Positions 11,736 to 25,262 of a stretch of DNA of 64,000 bases are shown here, piece after piece; position 1 is the first letter of the stretch, and each line of letters opens with the position of its first letter. The translations under genes were made by a program, and so were the position numbers. Below the pieces are notes generated by a model. It saw nothing but the letters and a program-made list of their open reading frames with translations, was not told where the DNA came from and made no database searches. This DNA comes from Megaleporinus macrocephalus (lineage: Eukaryota > Chordata > Actinopteri > Characiformes > Anostomidae), in NCBI GenBank assembly GCA_021613375.1, contig CM038725.1:16236675-16300674 (forward strand). The letters run 5' to 3'.

Positions 11736-14700
11736 ATGGTGTCTTCTCTCTGGATCTCTGCCCAGATGCCCTATCCAGTCTGGCTGCTTATTTTTTCCTA
11801 TTCTATCAGGATTACACCCTCTCAGTCTGAACTAGGTTTGTATCATAAAACACAACAATATTTACAGTTAAATATGCTAGACATACAGTGTTTTTAACAA
11901 AAGCAAAATTATGGTCTTTTAGTTTTGCTACATGTTTACAACATCCAGTAGACTAATTTCATGTTATTGATTTATAACAGATTCTAGCAACACCTCCTCC
12001 TCCTTGTCGCAGGTGCTTCTGCATCATGGCCTTTAATTTCTGAAGCTGAACATGTAGAAGTAAAACCTGGACAGCACAGAGTGTTGAACACTATTGTCCA
12101 TCACTCGTTGTATGTGTGCGGAGTTTTACTTCATTTGTAATGATAAAGACCCAGATAACTGAATGTGCCGTATGCTAATCTCTCATTCGCTTGCATAATT
12201 TGACATTGGGCTTGCCAAAACGTTGTGCCGCTCCGCCAGTAACCTAGCAACAGTGGACTTCAAACTACCTGTTTCCTCAAAGTGTGTTGTCTGTTCATCC
12301 TGAGCTTTCACTTTAAGGAAGAATGAGAGATTTTCTAGGATTTATAATGTAGCAATGTTCATTGTCATTGCATGTGATGTTAAATTTTTTTGTATGTATT
12401 TTACATATAGAATGCATTAATAGTGCATCTTCCGATTGGCCTGGTTGATTATCAGTAGAATATCTTGTAGAATGAAGTTGGGACATGTGAATGTAAATGC
12501 GCAAAATGTAAATAAAGACAGAAGCAAGTACCTGCAAGTTTCATTGTGTGCAATAACAAAAAATCTTATAAGGTTCTTGCATTGGAGCTTAGAAGCTATA
12601 ATGCAGCTAACAAGCAATAGAGGCTTCTGTTCCAATATCTACACCATGCAAACAACATGCCTAAATGATCCCACACGTGCCTTACAGGTGCATTGTAACA
12701 TTACAATATACTTTTAAGAGTGTGTAAGCATGTCTCTCTAAGATTACTTAGTTTCCACAATGCTAATTGGTGATTAGCAACATTAGTGTCACCGGTTCAA
12801 GCATGTCTGTACTGACTGATAATATTTGAGATGTGGCGGTCTCTACATAAATGAGCATGCTGTGCCTTCTTAGGAACCCCCACACAACATAAACCCCACA
12901 AAGTACTTTACCTTTCTCCTGTCATGTTTGTTTTTCTTTTAGTGTTTTCAACCCTACCCAAGGATGGTGTTGGTATTCTCAACAGTCCGCTGATGTTGCA
13001 CTGTGAAGTCTATGACTCGGATCTTCAGAGGGTGCTACCAGTGAAGTGGGAGAAAGACAGTGGAGGTCTGGGTGTTGGAGTGTATCAGATGGCCAATGGC
13101 TCTCTGTTCTTTGCCCAGCTGCAAGAGGAAGACCTTGGAGTTTACGTTTGCAGTGCTAAGAAAGGAAGCAAGCAGATCAGAAGCATCGTCACAGTCAGCA
13201 AAGCATGTATGTATACAGCTTCCTTAAAATTAATCACTGACTGTAATATACACTCACCAGTCACCTCATCAGGTATACCTACCTTTTATCTGCATTCGTA
13301 TTTTATCAGTTCCACTTACCATAAAGGAGCACCTTAGTTCTAGACAATGTAGTTCAAGGATTAAACTGTATTCCTTCCTTAGGATTACATTGTAGTCCTC
13401 CCTGTTCTTCAATCACCATAAAGCAGGTATTAAATGGGTGGTTTCTCATTCTCAGCACTGCAATGACACTATAGTAGTGGTGGTGTGAATGTGTTTGTAT
13501 GAATGGATCAGACACAGCAGTGCTGCTGGAGTCGACTCTATTTTGTTTTATCAGTGGTCACTAGGCGCTGCCTACAGGACGCTGTTGGCTGGTCTGTTTT
13601 GGCTTGTGGCCTATTCTCAGTCCAGCAGTGACACCAAGGTGTCAAAAAATCTGTGTCTGATCCACTCGTAAAAGCACAACACACACTGACACACTACAAA
13701 CACTGTCACTGAAGTACTAAGAAAGATCAGTGGGGTTAAGGGGAGGGTTCTGACCATTGATGAAGAGGTGAAAAGTATGCTGAGAAACAGAAGAACTATA
13801 GTCTGTCATTACAAAGTGCTCGTATATGCTAAGTAGAGCTGATCAAACAAACATTAAGTGTAGATACACTTCAACTGCTCCGAGGCTGGCTTTACTCTGA
13901 AAAACGTTACTGCTAACAAGACTCTGAGCATAATTCCCATGCAACTTGATTGTTACACAAAGCTATTAAAAATAAAAAAAAGTTTCTTCTACTAGTCAAT
14001 AAAATTATTTTATAATTTATTTATCTGTGATGTGTTTACTTTTTAAGCACATTTTAAGAATTTAAAGCATTTTGGCATCTTCTTTACATCTTCTTTTGTT
14101 ATATACTTCACATTTTTTCTGTGTACTTTAAGCATTTGAGCATACTCCTGCTTTTTTATGTAAAAAAGCCCGCCACAAACCCAACAGACAGCCCAACAAA
14201 CATCCAGGCAAAATAATCTTATTATACAACAAAATCACTTGAAATGCTATTATTTCAACCATTTATTCCACACATGAAGGGAAATTAAAGAAGGGGATGG
14301 TTTCTTGGCTGATTAGCTGGTAACCTTTTTACCTGGTTAGTTCAAATATCAGGCATATTAAAAATAATAGTCTGCAACCCTTCATTTAATTGTAATGATA
14401 TGTATCCACATTTTCAGTTTTGATTGTTGCACTAACTGGATTTCGGCCCTCTAAAACTAGCTCTCTTAGCAGAACCTGTCACCACATAACTACTACGTAT
14501 ACTACATATAACAACATTTAACTATATATCAATAAGCTGTATATAACCATATTCCAAAATGCTTTTCAACAACATTGCATCCTGGCTGTCAAAGCACAAC
14601 TCAGTAATGAACACAACTCAGTAATGAACAGTTTCTGACTAGTTTAGGACAGTTACATTATTTATATCCCACTAAAATATGCACCAACCCACTTCTTCAT

Positions 14701-15330
14701 CCGACTATAGATCATGAAACGCAGTTAAGGAATGATGGATATTCCATTTATTATGAATATTCTGGTTTAAATTTTATTTCAGTGGTCAAGTCAACATGAC
14801 ATTTCACCAAGTTTCAAGTTTCAAGTTTCAAGTTTCAAGTTTATTTGTCATTTGCACATCATGTCAGGACATAACATCCATTGAAATGCTTGGGGTGAGG
14901 CTCAGATAAATCAGAACAGAGGACATGTAACACTATTGATTAATGACTCGAGATACAATGAAAATTTGCTAGAGCACCAGATACAGCGTTTCACTCAAAA
15001 ATACATTACAACATGGAAGTAATTGCACTATAATTTCAGTTTTACATTGTTAGGCTTTAACTTGTTGAGCTAGCTAGTTGACGAATGTCAACATAGCAGC
15101 TGTTTAAAGGCTTTCAGTCGTATCTGTTTTGCTCTGTTAATCTGTTGTATAGTGACACAGCTAGCTTCTCCTTTCTTGGCAAAAAAACGATACAGAGATG
15201 CAAATGCCCACTCATGTACATGTGATACACAGCATATATAAAAAATATGTTAGCTTCTAATCTTTCTACCTTAAAAAATAATTATATTTGTAAATGTTAA
15301 AATGACTTTATTTATTAAATTTATTATTAC

Positions 15331-15368
<38 letters not shown>

Positions 15369-18300
15369 TTCTATTGGTTTGTTGTAATTGTCACAACATT
15401 TGTAGTTTTCCAGCAAATAAAAATTGAAGAGCAGTAATTTGAGAAAATTGTTACAATGACTTCTAAAGACATTTCACATATAAAAGCTATAACATATATA
15501 TAAATAAGCCGCCATATTTTAATGAATACTGCTGCTTCTGCCGCTGCTGCTGATGATAATGATAATGACGAAAAAGTTAAATATGGCGATGATGACAATG
15601 GAAAAGAAAATCGATGTATTCTAAAATGTAAGAATTAGTTCTGCATATAATTCAGCTGTTATTGTCAGAAAGAAATCAATTTCAACATAATAATTAGAAT
15701 AACATCTGCACTTTATTTACTGTTTTAAGGTTAAAGTTTAATTCATACTAATAAAATATGCTAATTTCACTAAAACAAATCAAGGAATGCTAAAATAATT
15801 CATAGGAAAAGTTGAATTAAGAATTAAAATGTTTTATTATGTTTCAGTCTTTAAAGTCCACCTCAAGACACAGATCACTGTCTGGAAACAGCACACAGGA
15901 GATGTTTGTTCATGTTGGGACGTTTTTCTGCATGCGTGAGCTTCAATTTTCTATCTGCAGATTTGGACAATATCTTCTTCAGTCCCCAGTCTCAGAGTGC
16001 AGATGAGGGTCAGGACGTCTTTTTCCAGTGTGTGTCTGGGGACAGCTCTCCACCTGCATACATCTCATGGCTGAAGAACGGTAGAGCTCTCACCAAAGGA
16101 ACCCAGATTCAGGTACTGTTTATTCAGTGGTGTCAGTTACTGAATGTACAATGATTAAATTTTAAAATTCAAAATGATTAAAAATATACTGAATATTTAC
16201 ACGTAACCAAGGCAACTATATAAACACAACACAGCCTGAACAAAATAATATTTTGGCTTTTTTTTTTGGAGGGCACATTTTGTTATAATTCAGTGTAATT
16301 TATGCTCCAAATTCAGCCCTAATATTTCTATCAATATTTATATTTAATAATGTATAAATATTTAATAGTTAGATACCATTAGCTTTGGTTTCTGTGTATT
16401 TAATTTCAGATTGAATACACATGCAATTCATTTTTATCCCACTAGATGTCACTAAATACCAAATTGTTTGGACCAATGAACCTTGTACTGTCTCGCATTT
16501 AAAAACAGATTCTTAATAGTTCTGACTTCTTTCTTAAACAAAAGATAAAGACTTGACCAATGACAGTTAAACAGATCAGAAAGACAGAGTTTAAGTGTTT
16601 ATTGGAGAAGAATGCACAATTTCTGAGAGGAGATCTAAGTAGTGAGAGTAAACTGAGATGCCCTTGGGAGAATAAAGATTCTGCACTTCCTCTGTTGTTT
16701 CCTCCAGAACTTCGGCCCCTTTTTTAACAGAAGTGTCGTAAAGACTTGTTTGTCTGCGTGTTTCTATTGCCAGGGTCAGTATGGAGGGGGCAGCCAGAAA
16801 AAGACCTCAGGCACTCTACACCTGGCCAATACTACCAAAGCAGACCAAGGCAATTATGTGTGTGTTACCCACAATCCTTTACTGAACATAAGCAAAGAGA
16901 GCTCTGTGGCCACACTCACAGTCCATGGTATGTGGTTGTTTGTTCCTCTCACTGAAGACTCAGAACTGTCACTTCTCGTTTTTCAGTAGCGTGAGGTTTC
17001 TCATGAAAGGTTTCCGTTGAATTGCAGGGGTTAGTACAGGTCTTGAGATCATTCAGAGCCCTGAGAATCTCACAGTTCCTGCAGAGACGGAGGCTGTTCT
17101 TCACTGTGTGGTTCAAGGTTTTTCTACTCCTGTGGTGCAGTGGTTCAAAGATGACCAAGCGTTAGCCAATACCTCTCGATGGGACCTGCAAGATGATGGA
17201 CAGCTGCTTGTGTTTGAGTGAGAGAGACCATCACTAAACAGTTTTTTAATGATTTTTTTTAACCCTTTAAACTCATGGGCCATCACCCACTCTCATAGCT
17301 TACATAACTTACAATTAGTTTTATAGTAATCACTGAATGATAAGACTTAAAATGAATACAACTAGACTATCGTGCTTCAATTTCTGATTCATCCTAATAT
17401 AATAGGGCTTTATGCCAAAACGGTTTTCTTTCTAAAGGAAAGGAAACGTTTAAATTCCAAGTTTTCTCTAGGAGAGTGTTGCCAGAAGATGAGGGATTCT
17501 ATCACTGTGAGGCCAACAATGAGAAGGAAAGACTCAGATCACAGCCTGCATATCTTCTTCCAGCAGGTACATGTATGTCTGCACTGAAACATACACATGA
17601 CGGGGACTGGCCTTTATGAAAATGTCACATCATGACATCAGTGATCAAAATTGTCAAGTATTTCAGTATTCTCATAATTTATTACACTACTCTCATATAT
17701 AACACTACATTGTACATTACAGCCCAGTTTAAAGTTTAACTCTAAATGTCTAAATTGAAGGTATGTGACTTTGGTCCGGGTGAAAAATGTCCAGATGCTG
17801 TTTTATATTTTGGCCCAAGAATGAATCGAGATGTTTTCCCCTTTTTTGTGAGCTAAATAATTTAACAAGTTCTACTCTGATTTGCCAGTTAACAGTAAGA
17901 CACTGTGATGAATAGACACAGCCAGAAAAATAACAGCAAGTAAATTAATGTTCTTCCGCAAATGTGAAACTTTCAGTTCAAGATGATCTGACCGCAACCA
18001 TCAAAACGTGAATAAAGTAATACAGCATGGCTGCTACCTACAGGCTGTGGTTAGTGTTTCTGCACATATAGCTTGCCATTGCTGTTGCTCCGTTGTAATT
18101 GTTTCCTGCTGTGCAGCAATATGAGATGATCTATGTACAGTTTTGGGTGGAGACGAGAGTGTTAAGTAACAGTTTTGGAAACGGCCTGTTTTACCGCCCT
18201 TTTTTATGAATGCAGGATCTGTATTTCAAGGAGGGGCTGCAGTGTTTAGGGTTCTTGGTATGTCAGTTCTGTGGACTGACTTTTATTTAACTGCTAATGT

Positions 18301-21300
18301 AAATATACAGTATGCAGGAAGACTATAGCAGTAGGTTCTTTACTTCCACTTTTTAACAAGATAGGGTTCATGCACTGTTCTCAGATGTGTTCACATTTGT
18401 AACAGTATGAATATGACTGAAGCTTTTGTATCATTAACTAGTAATGCACACTATTAATTGAACACTATCTCTATCTGATAGTGATGGACTGGACCTTTGT
18501 TCTCCAACCTGTCAATAAAACTGTAAGGAAGGGGGACTCAGTGACCCTGTCCTGCAGAGCTCCACATAGCAGACCCCCTGCACAGGTGTCCTGGTTTAAA
18601 AACAACCGGCTCCTCCGGCCCAGGCCGCACATCAGCATGGAGCTCACTGGAGACCTGCTATTTCACAGGTGTGAATATGAACCGGTTGTAGTTTAAGGTT
18701 ATTTACATTGTCAGTTTTGTTGACAATTGCTTTCAATCATGTTTTGTTACAGTGTCCAAGAGACAGATCGGGGATATTACTTTTGCCGGGCGTCTAATCC
18801 TTACCTACAAAGAGCTATAACTTCTAGAAAAATCTTCCTGGAGATTCTAGGTATGTTATTGTTTTATTAATTCATAATACAATTACATCACTGCACAGTA
18901 CATTAACAGATACATAGTGGCTCCAACTACGTGGTGCATTGTTTGTATTTCAGTATATTTAGTTTTAAACAGTTTTAATTTTATAGGTTGGCTAAAAGTC
19001 TTATGTATACATTTCTTCCGTTAACTCAAGTATCGCTAAGAAACCTAGAACAGGTTTGCTGTCAAAAAAAGTTCCTTTTTTAGTTTTAAAGCACTGAAGC
19101 TCCTTGTCCTCAGTTAGCAATATGCAAATGCCATGATTAAATCACCACACTCACACTCATGCCTCAACCTGTGGCCAGTTATTAAGTAGTCTTAAATAGA
19201 CTTGCTACAGTTGTATATCACATTTTATATCACTGATGATCAACCTCATGTATCCATTTTTGACATTCAATGTTTTTATAGAATTTATATAATTTAAAAT
19301 CACCTGCTGCCCTTTACACTCTGTAAACTCTGTACTTAATAAATAAGAAGAAATAACTTTTCACTGACTGCTATTCCTTTAAGCCATCATTTCAAAGCAT
19401 TATTTCCCAAAGGTAAGCTGTACCATATATTATTTCGGGTTCATTGTTTCTGTTTCTGGTTGGTCTGCTTTGACAGCTCCCCCATCTGTGACTATCTGGC
19501 CCCTGGTAGTGACTTCCACGGTGGGAGCAGAGGTGCAGATCCAGTGCCAAGTGTCAGGGCACCCCGTTCCCTCCATAGAGTGGATCAAGCAAGGCCGCTC
19601 ACTCAGAACAGGAGGCAAAGTTACCATTGGGTAAGTTTCCCAGAATCATATTATGAATCAGAAAAGAGATTAGATTAATATCTGTATCGTCATATTGGCT
19701 TATGTGAAATTGCTATTGCACAAGACTGCAATATGCAAATTAGACTCTCTGTGCTATGAGCAAACCAAGTCATGTTTCAGACGAGCTTCTGCGTTCTGTA
19801 TTCGTGCAGGACTATGATACATGATGATTATTGATTTGTTCACAGAGTACAAAATGCAACTCTTTACATTTCCTCGGTGAGAATCTATGATGAAGGTTTT
19901 TACACGTGTGCAGCCTCCAATTCTATGGGACAAGACAAGAAAACCGCTACTCTACGTGTAGCTGGTAAATACACTTCTAGCTATGTAAGTTTTGGCTGTA
20001 TTTTTGATGAAGCTGCATCAGATTTTATAAATATGCGTCTTGCTTTCTGATTGCAGCAAAGCCAGTGATTGTGTCATTTGCGGGGTCAGTGAATATATCA
20101 GAAGGAGCCACTATTGTTCTGCCATGCCGAGCTGTGGGAAACTCACCAATAAAATATACTTGGAGCAGAACTACCCGCCACACTCCTCTCACATATTCAC
20201 CACGGATATACACAGATGGTGAGTTAGAGATTGCATCGAGGGGCAATCTAGACTTCTACCGGTCTACTACAAAAGTATTCTACTAAATGCATGGAGTCTA
20301 CTGCTGAATGCAAGCCTTCTGCTAAATACACAACCATTAAATTGATAAAAAGATAAAATGATACATAAAATACTTTACGTTAAAACTTCATTACCACATT
20401 TCTGGATGAACATTCAGAACTTCAGTCTCAACGTTACACAATTATTCCACTATGGAATTATCTACAGCTCACTTTTTCATTCTGGACACATTTCTTACAT
20501 TTTATACAACTTCCTACAAATGACCTTAAACAGTCTTAGCATCATGTGAAAACGTTAGTTAGGGCCTCGCTTTGCTTTCAATATTGCATACATTTTTTGT
20601 GGCAGAGATTCCACAAGATTGTGGTTCATGCTGATATGACTGATATAATCGTGCAACAGATTTCTTTTTTTTCGCTGACAGAAGTGAACATAATCTTATA
20701 CACTTTTGGCCACCTAAAGGTTCTGAGATGCTTTTCTGCTCACAAAAGTTGCAATAGCCTTTCTGTCACACCAAACCAGTCTGGCCATTCTCCATGGACC
20801 TCTTTCATCAACAATGGGTTTCTAGCACTGCTGCTCACTAGATGTTTTAACTTTATTGCGCCATTCTATGTAAACTGCTAGAGGCTGTTAGGACTGAAAA
20901 CAATCAGGCCGCAGCCAAAATCGCTGAGATCACATTTTTCCCTATTGTGATGGTTGATGTGAATGTTCTCTGATGCTACTTAAGTGTAAGTGCATGATTG
21001 TACGCACTACATTGCACTGCTTCCACATGACTGGCTAATTAGATAGTTGAATGAATGAGTAAGAAAGTGTACGTTACCTGCTAATGAGTAAAAAGGGGGG
21101 ATCTTGAGCTTTTGACAGTACTAAATATACTGAATGCTTTAACCTTTGAGAGTTTCTGTTATATTTTGTTCTATAGATAATGGAACACTACACATCTCCA
21201 ATGCCCTCCAGTCAGACACAGGAGAATATTACTGCACTGCTGAAAATAACATGGGTCAGGACAGTAGAAAGGCAATCATAACGGTTTTGGCTGGTAAGCA

Positions 21301-24300
21301 AACTGAACATCTATGACTAAGCAAATCTATGCACACAACCTAGCCACATCATTTTGATCTAATCTATTGAATCCTCTAACCTGAAGCTCATCCTGGAGAG
21401 GACGTGTTATCTGCTGTGAGTAGTATGTGGAAGTCAGTGTTGTACCCCCATCACATTTGGCCATTGCTGCTGTTAAAATGATTCCAGCTATTGTTCATGT
21501 TTGTATACACTACTGTGCAAAAGTCTTAGGAACCTGTTTAAAATTGTTAGTCAATTTGTTGACTAACAATTGTTAGTAAAATTGTTCAATGCCAATTGTT
21601 AGGCAATAAGTGTATTCGTACCAGTAAAAACCACCAGATATCATTAGAAAAGATGCAAATAAGCATAAATACAATACAAAGTAACATAAATATCTTATTG
21701 TAAAAGAGGTGGACAATATCTTGTGCGCCAGTTTGAAGAACAAAGTTTAGTTCCAGATTTCTCCTGGATGCCCCAGACATTGTATGGATTTATTACATTC
21801 TTTCACCAGCAATCTTGATTTAGTTTAATGGAGTACTGAGTAGTTAAATCAGGTATCAGGTGACAAATGCCAATGATACTGAGTTGCCACAAGGAAAAGC
21901 TTGGATATTTGAACATTTGCTATGCAAATAAAAACTTTCTGTCTGGAAAAAAAACGTTTTAAATATAATGTCCCCAAGTCCCCATCTTTGCACAGTACTG
22001 TACAAAGTGAAAACATCATCATGCAGACCTTTCCACAGCAATATTCTGATCAGCTTTCAGTGGTTCTGTGTGCTTGTATATTTCCTGCTGTGCCTAATGG
22101 CAAAGTTTATAGGTTTGTTTTTCTCACAAATCTTCTAGGCTTCAGAAATCAAGTCAGAAGAACCTACACATTCTACCATTCACAACAATTTTTCTAAAGA
22201 TACAGAGAATCTTTTTCACCAGTTGGAAAACACCACAAGTATGATACATCCAATTTCTTCATGAAATCATGAGTTGTGGTTGCGTGACAAAACAGAGTGT
22301 CATATGAGCTTGTGTTTTATATGTATTTTTCTATCTCTCTCACAGGCGTACATGATTATGTAAAGGATTCCCCAACACATTCGGTTACTGCTCTCGCCCC
22401 TCTTAATAGGGTGAACATGAAAGAAACACAGGAATACAAAGACATGCCCTACAAACCTATAAGCCCTTACTTAAAACTCCTACAAACATATACACAAGAC
22501 AAACAGCCACATGACACTCCTACCAATCCAATCACTCAGCAGCTGGATCAGCCAACCCTGGATCCAAGCCTAAAATCCCAGCCAGAGTCTGCATACACCC
22601 AGTCCTCTGAGGAAATTAGTCAATTTCCAGAACAGCAACCAAGCTCAAATCGGGACCATTCATCTCCCAGTTTACTGGCTCAGGTTCTTGATAGTCATAA
22701 CCAGACCGCTAGGTTCACAGGTTATAATATAAAAAGTATTACTACCACAGTCCCTGTGGAGGTATTCCAGAACTGGAGTCAACCCACTGAACAACCTAGT
22801 GCCACCAAAGCATCGCAGACAAATAATACAGAATTGGTTGAGACACTGAGGAAGAACACCTCCAAAGCTCCTATGAGGACCACAGACAATAATGCCAGGT
22901 AGTGTATTTTCCATAATCACAGACTTTATGCTTCTTTTCATGCTACAATGTGCAGAAGTGTATGGTGTACCACAGGGCTATATATTCAGGCCTTGCTTAT
23001 TTCTAAGCTTGCCGTTGTCTTTATAACATTAGTTGTTGTAGGACTATTGGAATATGGATATTAATATTAATATTAATATTACTAGGATTTGCGTCATGCT
23101 ATTATTGATAATGACCTGGCAAACATTTGTCATAATGACATGATGTAAAAGGTTGAAAAATGTATATAAAGGTCTCCTATGATTAACCTGTGATTAAATC
23201 TTCAGGGAAAAGAAGAAATCTCAGAGTTGGTTACCCGCGCTTGAACAACATGACATTCCCATTGTAGTAGGGGTCGGAGTTTCCTTGGCATTTATTTTCA
23301 TCACAATGGCTTTCTATTCTCTTTTTCGGAAAAATGACCCTGAGGCTAAACCTATAGGACGAGCAGGTGAGACAGGACAAGCACTGCCCAGACTTGTAAA
23401 TCTTTCCTTGCATTTTGGGGAATGCAGCCATTCCAATAAATAGCAGGTCTTGAACGTAATATAAATAGTGTTACTCTTATAGCCTTCACTTCTTTACAGC
23501 TCTAAGAGGCCTGGGTGGTCCATGCAGGCATGGAGAACGTCTTGCAATTGAAAGGACATATGATAACAAGTAGGTTTAAACACTATTACTCTTTTTAAAA
23601 AAGGGGCCGTTTTGGTTCTCTAATGAATCATGTTTGAAAGAGATATCCTAAATGTTTTCAGTACATTTGAGGGTTTTTTCTAGAACCCTAGATTATGTGG
23701 AAGTTCTTGCAACTTTTTTTTGATGTCTACTTACAAAAATGACATGGCATGCATTTAAAAGTCCTTTAAGGAAGCTTTAAGGAAAATAGTAAGTTTACAG
23801 ATGAGGACCAACACATTCTTAACATTCAATGTAAGTTAATGTAAAGGGATTTTATTCAAATTATATAGAAAAATGAAAAGTTATAAACAAAATACAAAAA
23901 AGTGTATTATTTTCTGACATCTAAGCTAATGTTTCCTTTAGAGCTTTTGAGGATGACAATATGGTTGCAGTAATTGAGCAAAGTCCAAACACTTCTGAGA
24001 CCAGAGCCCATCCCCCACCATCCAGTCCATCCACCTTGTTGATGGAACCCTCTTATGATGATGTCCAAGAGGAAGTGCAGCCTGTCCAGGATCTTCCAGT
24101 GATAGTGGAGACGCACCCAGAGCCATCCGAGGAGGAGCAGGTCAGTGACGTGTAATATAAAGTCTGGATGTAATGCAGACCACCTTCTGACAATAGAAGA
24201 ACAGGGTAAAGGAGGGCTAACAAAGTATGCTCAGTAAAAGTGCTCCTATATAGTAAGTGAAGCTGACAAAATGGACCAAGTGTACAAGAAGATCAACTTA

Positions 24301-24969
24301 TTGAAGCGGCCGGTTGGTGTTCATAGTTTCCCACTAAACTATTTTTGTTATTAAAGCAATAAATAGTTTTGCAATTACAGTTCTTGGCTACAAACAGGCA
24401 GCCATCGTGCATTACGTCATTCACCAACTATTGCATTACACTTTTATTGCATAGCCACCCCAGAGAGTGTTCTTGGAACAAATTGCAAAAGCATGATGTA
24501 TTATATCGTAACAGCAGTAATCTTCTTCACCTCCCTGGCTCAGTTGGAGACTTCATTTGAAGAAAGCAAGGTTGCCCCCTCCCCGCTGTCTGACATCCAG
24601 CTCCAGTGCATGGAGGATTGGAGAAGCCGAGATTTCGGACAATGTCAGGATGCCCCTTCCCCACCCACGCCCAACCCACCGGCTTCTCAGGAGGAGGGGC
24701 TCCGCTCCTCACTGACCCTGCGGACCAGCGAACCCTGCGCCACCCCAGTCCACCACAGCATCAACATCTCCCATGGCTCCTCCCCTCTCCTCTTGTCTCA
24801 CTGCTTGTCCCTGGGTATGACATCTGTGGCTGTGGACGTTCACTTCTACCCCTCAGCCTCCACCTCTGGGGGTCCCCATGGCAGTTCCAGTTTTGGGCCT
24901 CTGGGGCCTCAAAGCAGCTCCAGGCTTGAGCATGATCAAATGGCTCCTTCAGTTCAGCGTGGGAAATGA
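11736..24969 (+). CDS. six-Ig-domain type I membrane receptor (unrecognised)
   Basis: Seventeen coding exons give 1066 residues: 11736-11835, 12943-13206, 15961-16112, 16774-16927, 17028-17217, 17472-17566, 18482-18668, 18753-18850, 19477-19630, 19846-19964, 20057-20218, 21177-21293, 22346-22898, 23206-23366, 23500-23569, 23942-24140, 24544-24969. All have GT/AG borders and matching phases. A signal peptide lies in the first ~33 residues; Met at 11766 is an alternative start. Six Ig domains follow at about 35-121, 122-223, 224-318, 319-413, 414-504 and 505-597, each with Cys, Trp and a D/E-x-G-x-Y-x-C motif. Domain borders are phase 1, and domains 2-6 are each split by one intron. Exon 13 encodes a 184-residue Ser/Thr/Pro/Gln-rich stalk. 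The membrane segment is about 799-822 (IPIVVGVGVSLAFIF). The tail has RTYDNK, PSYDDVQ and Pro-rich stretches (possible SH2/SH3 ligands). No fibronectin or kinase domain is seen. Likely adhesion or signalling; family not recognised. Confidence 0.82.
13248..13835. repeat. transposon-derived repeat in intron 2 of the Ig gene
   Basis: It begins with CACTCACCAGTCACCTCATC and contains GATCAGACACAGCAGTGCTG and CTGTGTCTGATCCACTCG. These words are familiar from an abundant teleost inverted-repeat family. A diverged partial copy lies at about 24178-24300. There is no coding capacity. Confidence 0.5.
14810..14900. repeat. CAAGTTT tandem repeat and LINE-like 3' tail
   Basis: About five copies of a CAAGTTT-type unit at 14810-14842 run into TTTATTTGTCATTTGCAC. 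This looks like the 3' end of a fish LINE with a terminal short repeat. The family was not determined. Confidence 0.45.
15318..15367. repeat. (TTA)n microsatellite
   Basis: Near-perfect TTA trinucleotides, one interruption (TAC), inside intron 2 of the Ig gene. Confidence 0.9.
20640..21065. mobile_element. truncated copy of a DNA-transposon-like repeat
   Basis: It contains AAACCAGTCTGGCCATTCTC and GATGGTTGATGTGAATGTTC, and ends with CATGACTGGCTAATTAGATAG. These belong to the same family as the element at 31957-32672, which retains its terminal repeats. The copy lies in intron 11 of the Ig gene, splitting Ig domain 6. The open frame at 20546-20881 is a by-product. Confidence 0.55.
21504..22003. 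mobile_element. Tc1-like MITE in intron 12 of the Ig gene
   Basis: The left end has TACACTACTGTGCAAAAGTC and the right end CTTTGCACAGTACTGTA, which are inverted. The ACTGTGCAAAAG-type terminus is common in fish Tc1-related elements. At about 500 bp with no transposase, it is non-autonomous. Confidence 0.55.
24178..24300. repeat. fragment of the 13248-13835 repeat family
   Basis: GAAGAACAGGGTAAAGG, AGTATGCTCAG and AGTGCTC-TATA-TAAG words match, in the same order, the end of the repeat at 13248-13835. It lies in the last intron of the Ig gene. Confidence 0.45.
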
Positions 24970-25195
24970 AAGAACTTTTGACAGGGCTTGTGATGGCCCA
25001 CCAGAACAGAGGACATATAGAAACTTAAGTTTGTAACTATATAACTATATAACACTGTTACTATGTAACTTACGCTCTGTTAAAAAAACCTGTTTTTACT
25101 TAAATAGGTAAGTAAATGGACTCGAAATCTAAAGGCAGCCTGTTTACCTTTTTAAGTTAAAACATAATTTTTTTAACATCCTATGAACCTTCCAC

Positions 25196-25241
25196 AATAA
25201 ATTAATCAATAGAAATTATTTGAGAATTTACTTGGAATAAA
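25196..25241 (+). other. two poly(A) signals of the Ig gene
   Basis: AATAAA at 25196-25201 and again at 25236-25241, about 230-270 bp after the stop codon. They end just before the transposon at 25263. Confidence 0.5.
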
Positions 25242-25262
25242 ATTTTATTAAAATCATGTACA

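Noticed and set aside
20546..20881. 111-codon frame inside the Ig gene
   Set aside because: It is explained by the transposon-derived repeat at 20640-21065.
22672..22941. 89-codon minus-strand frame
   Set aside because: Antisense shadow of the stalk exon at 22346-22898.
24606..24929. 107-codon frame overlapping the last Ig-gene exon
   Set aside because: It is a shadow frame of the proline-rich tail, whose true frame continues in phase from the previous exon.
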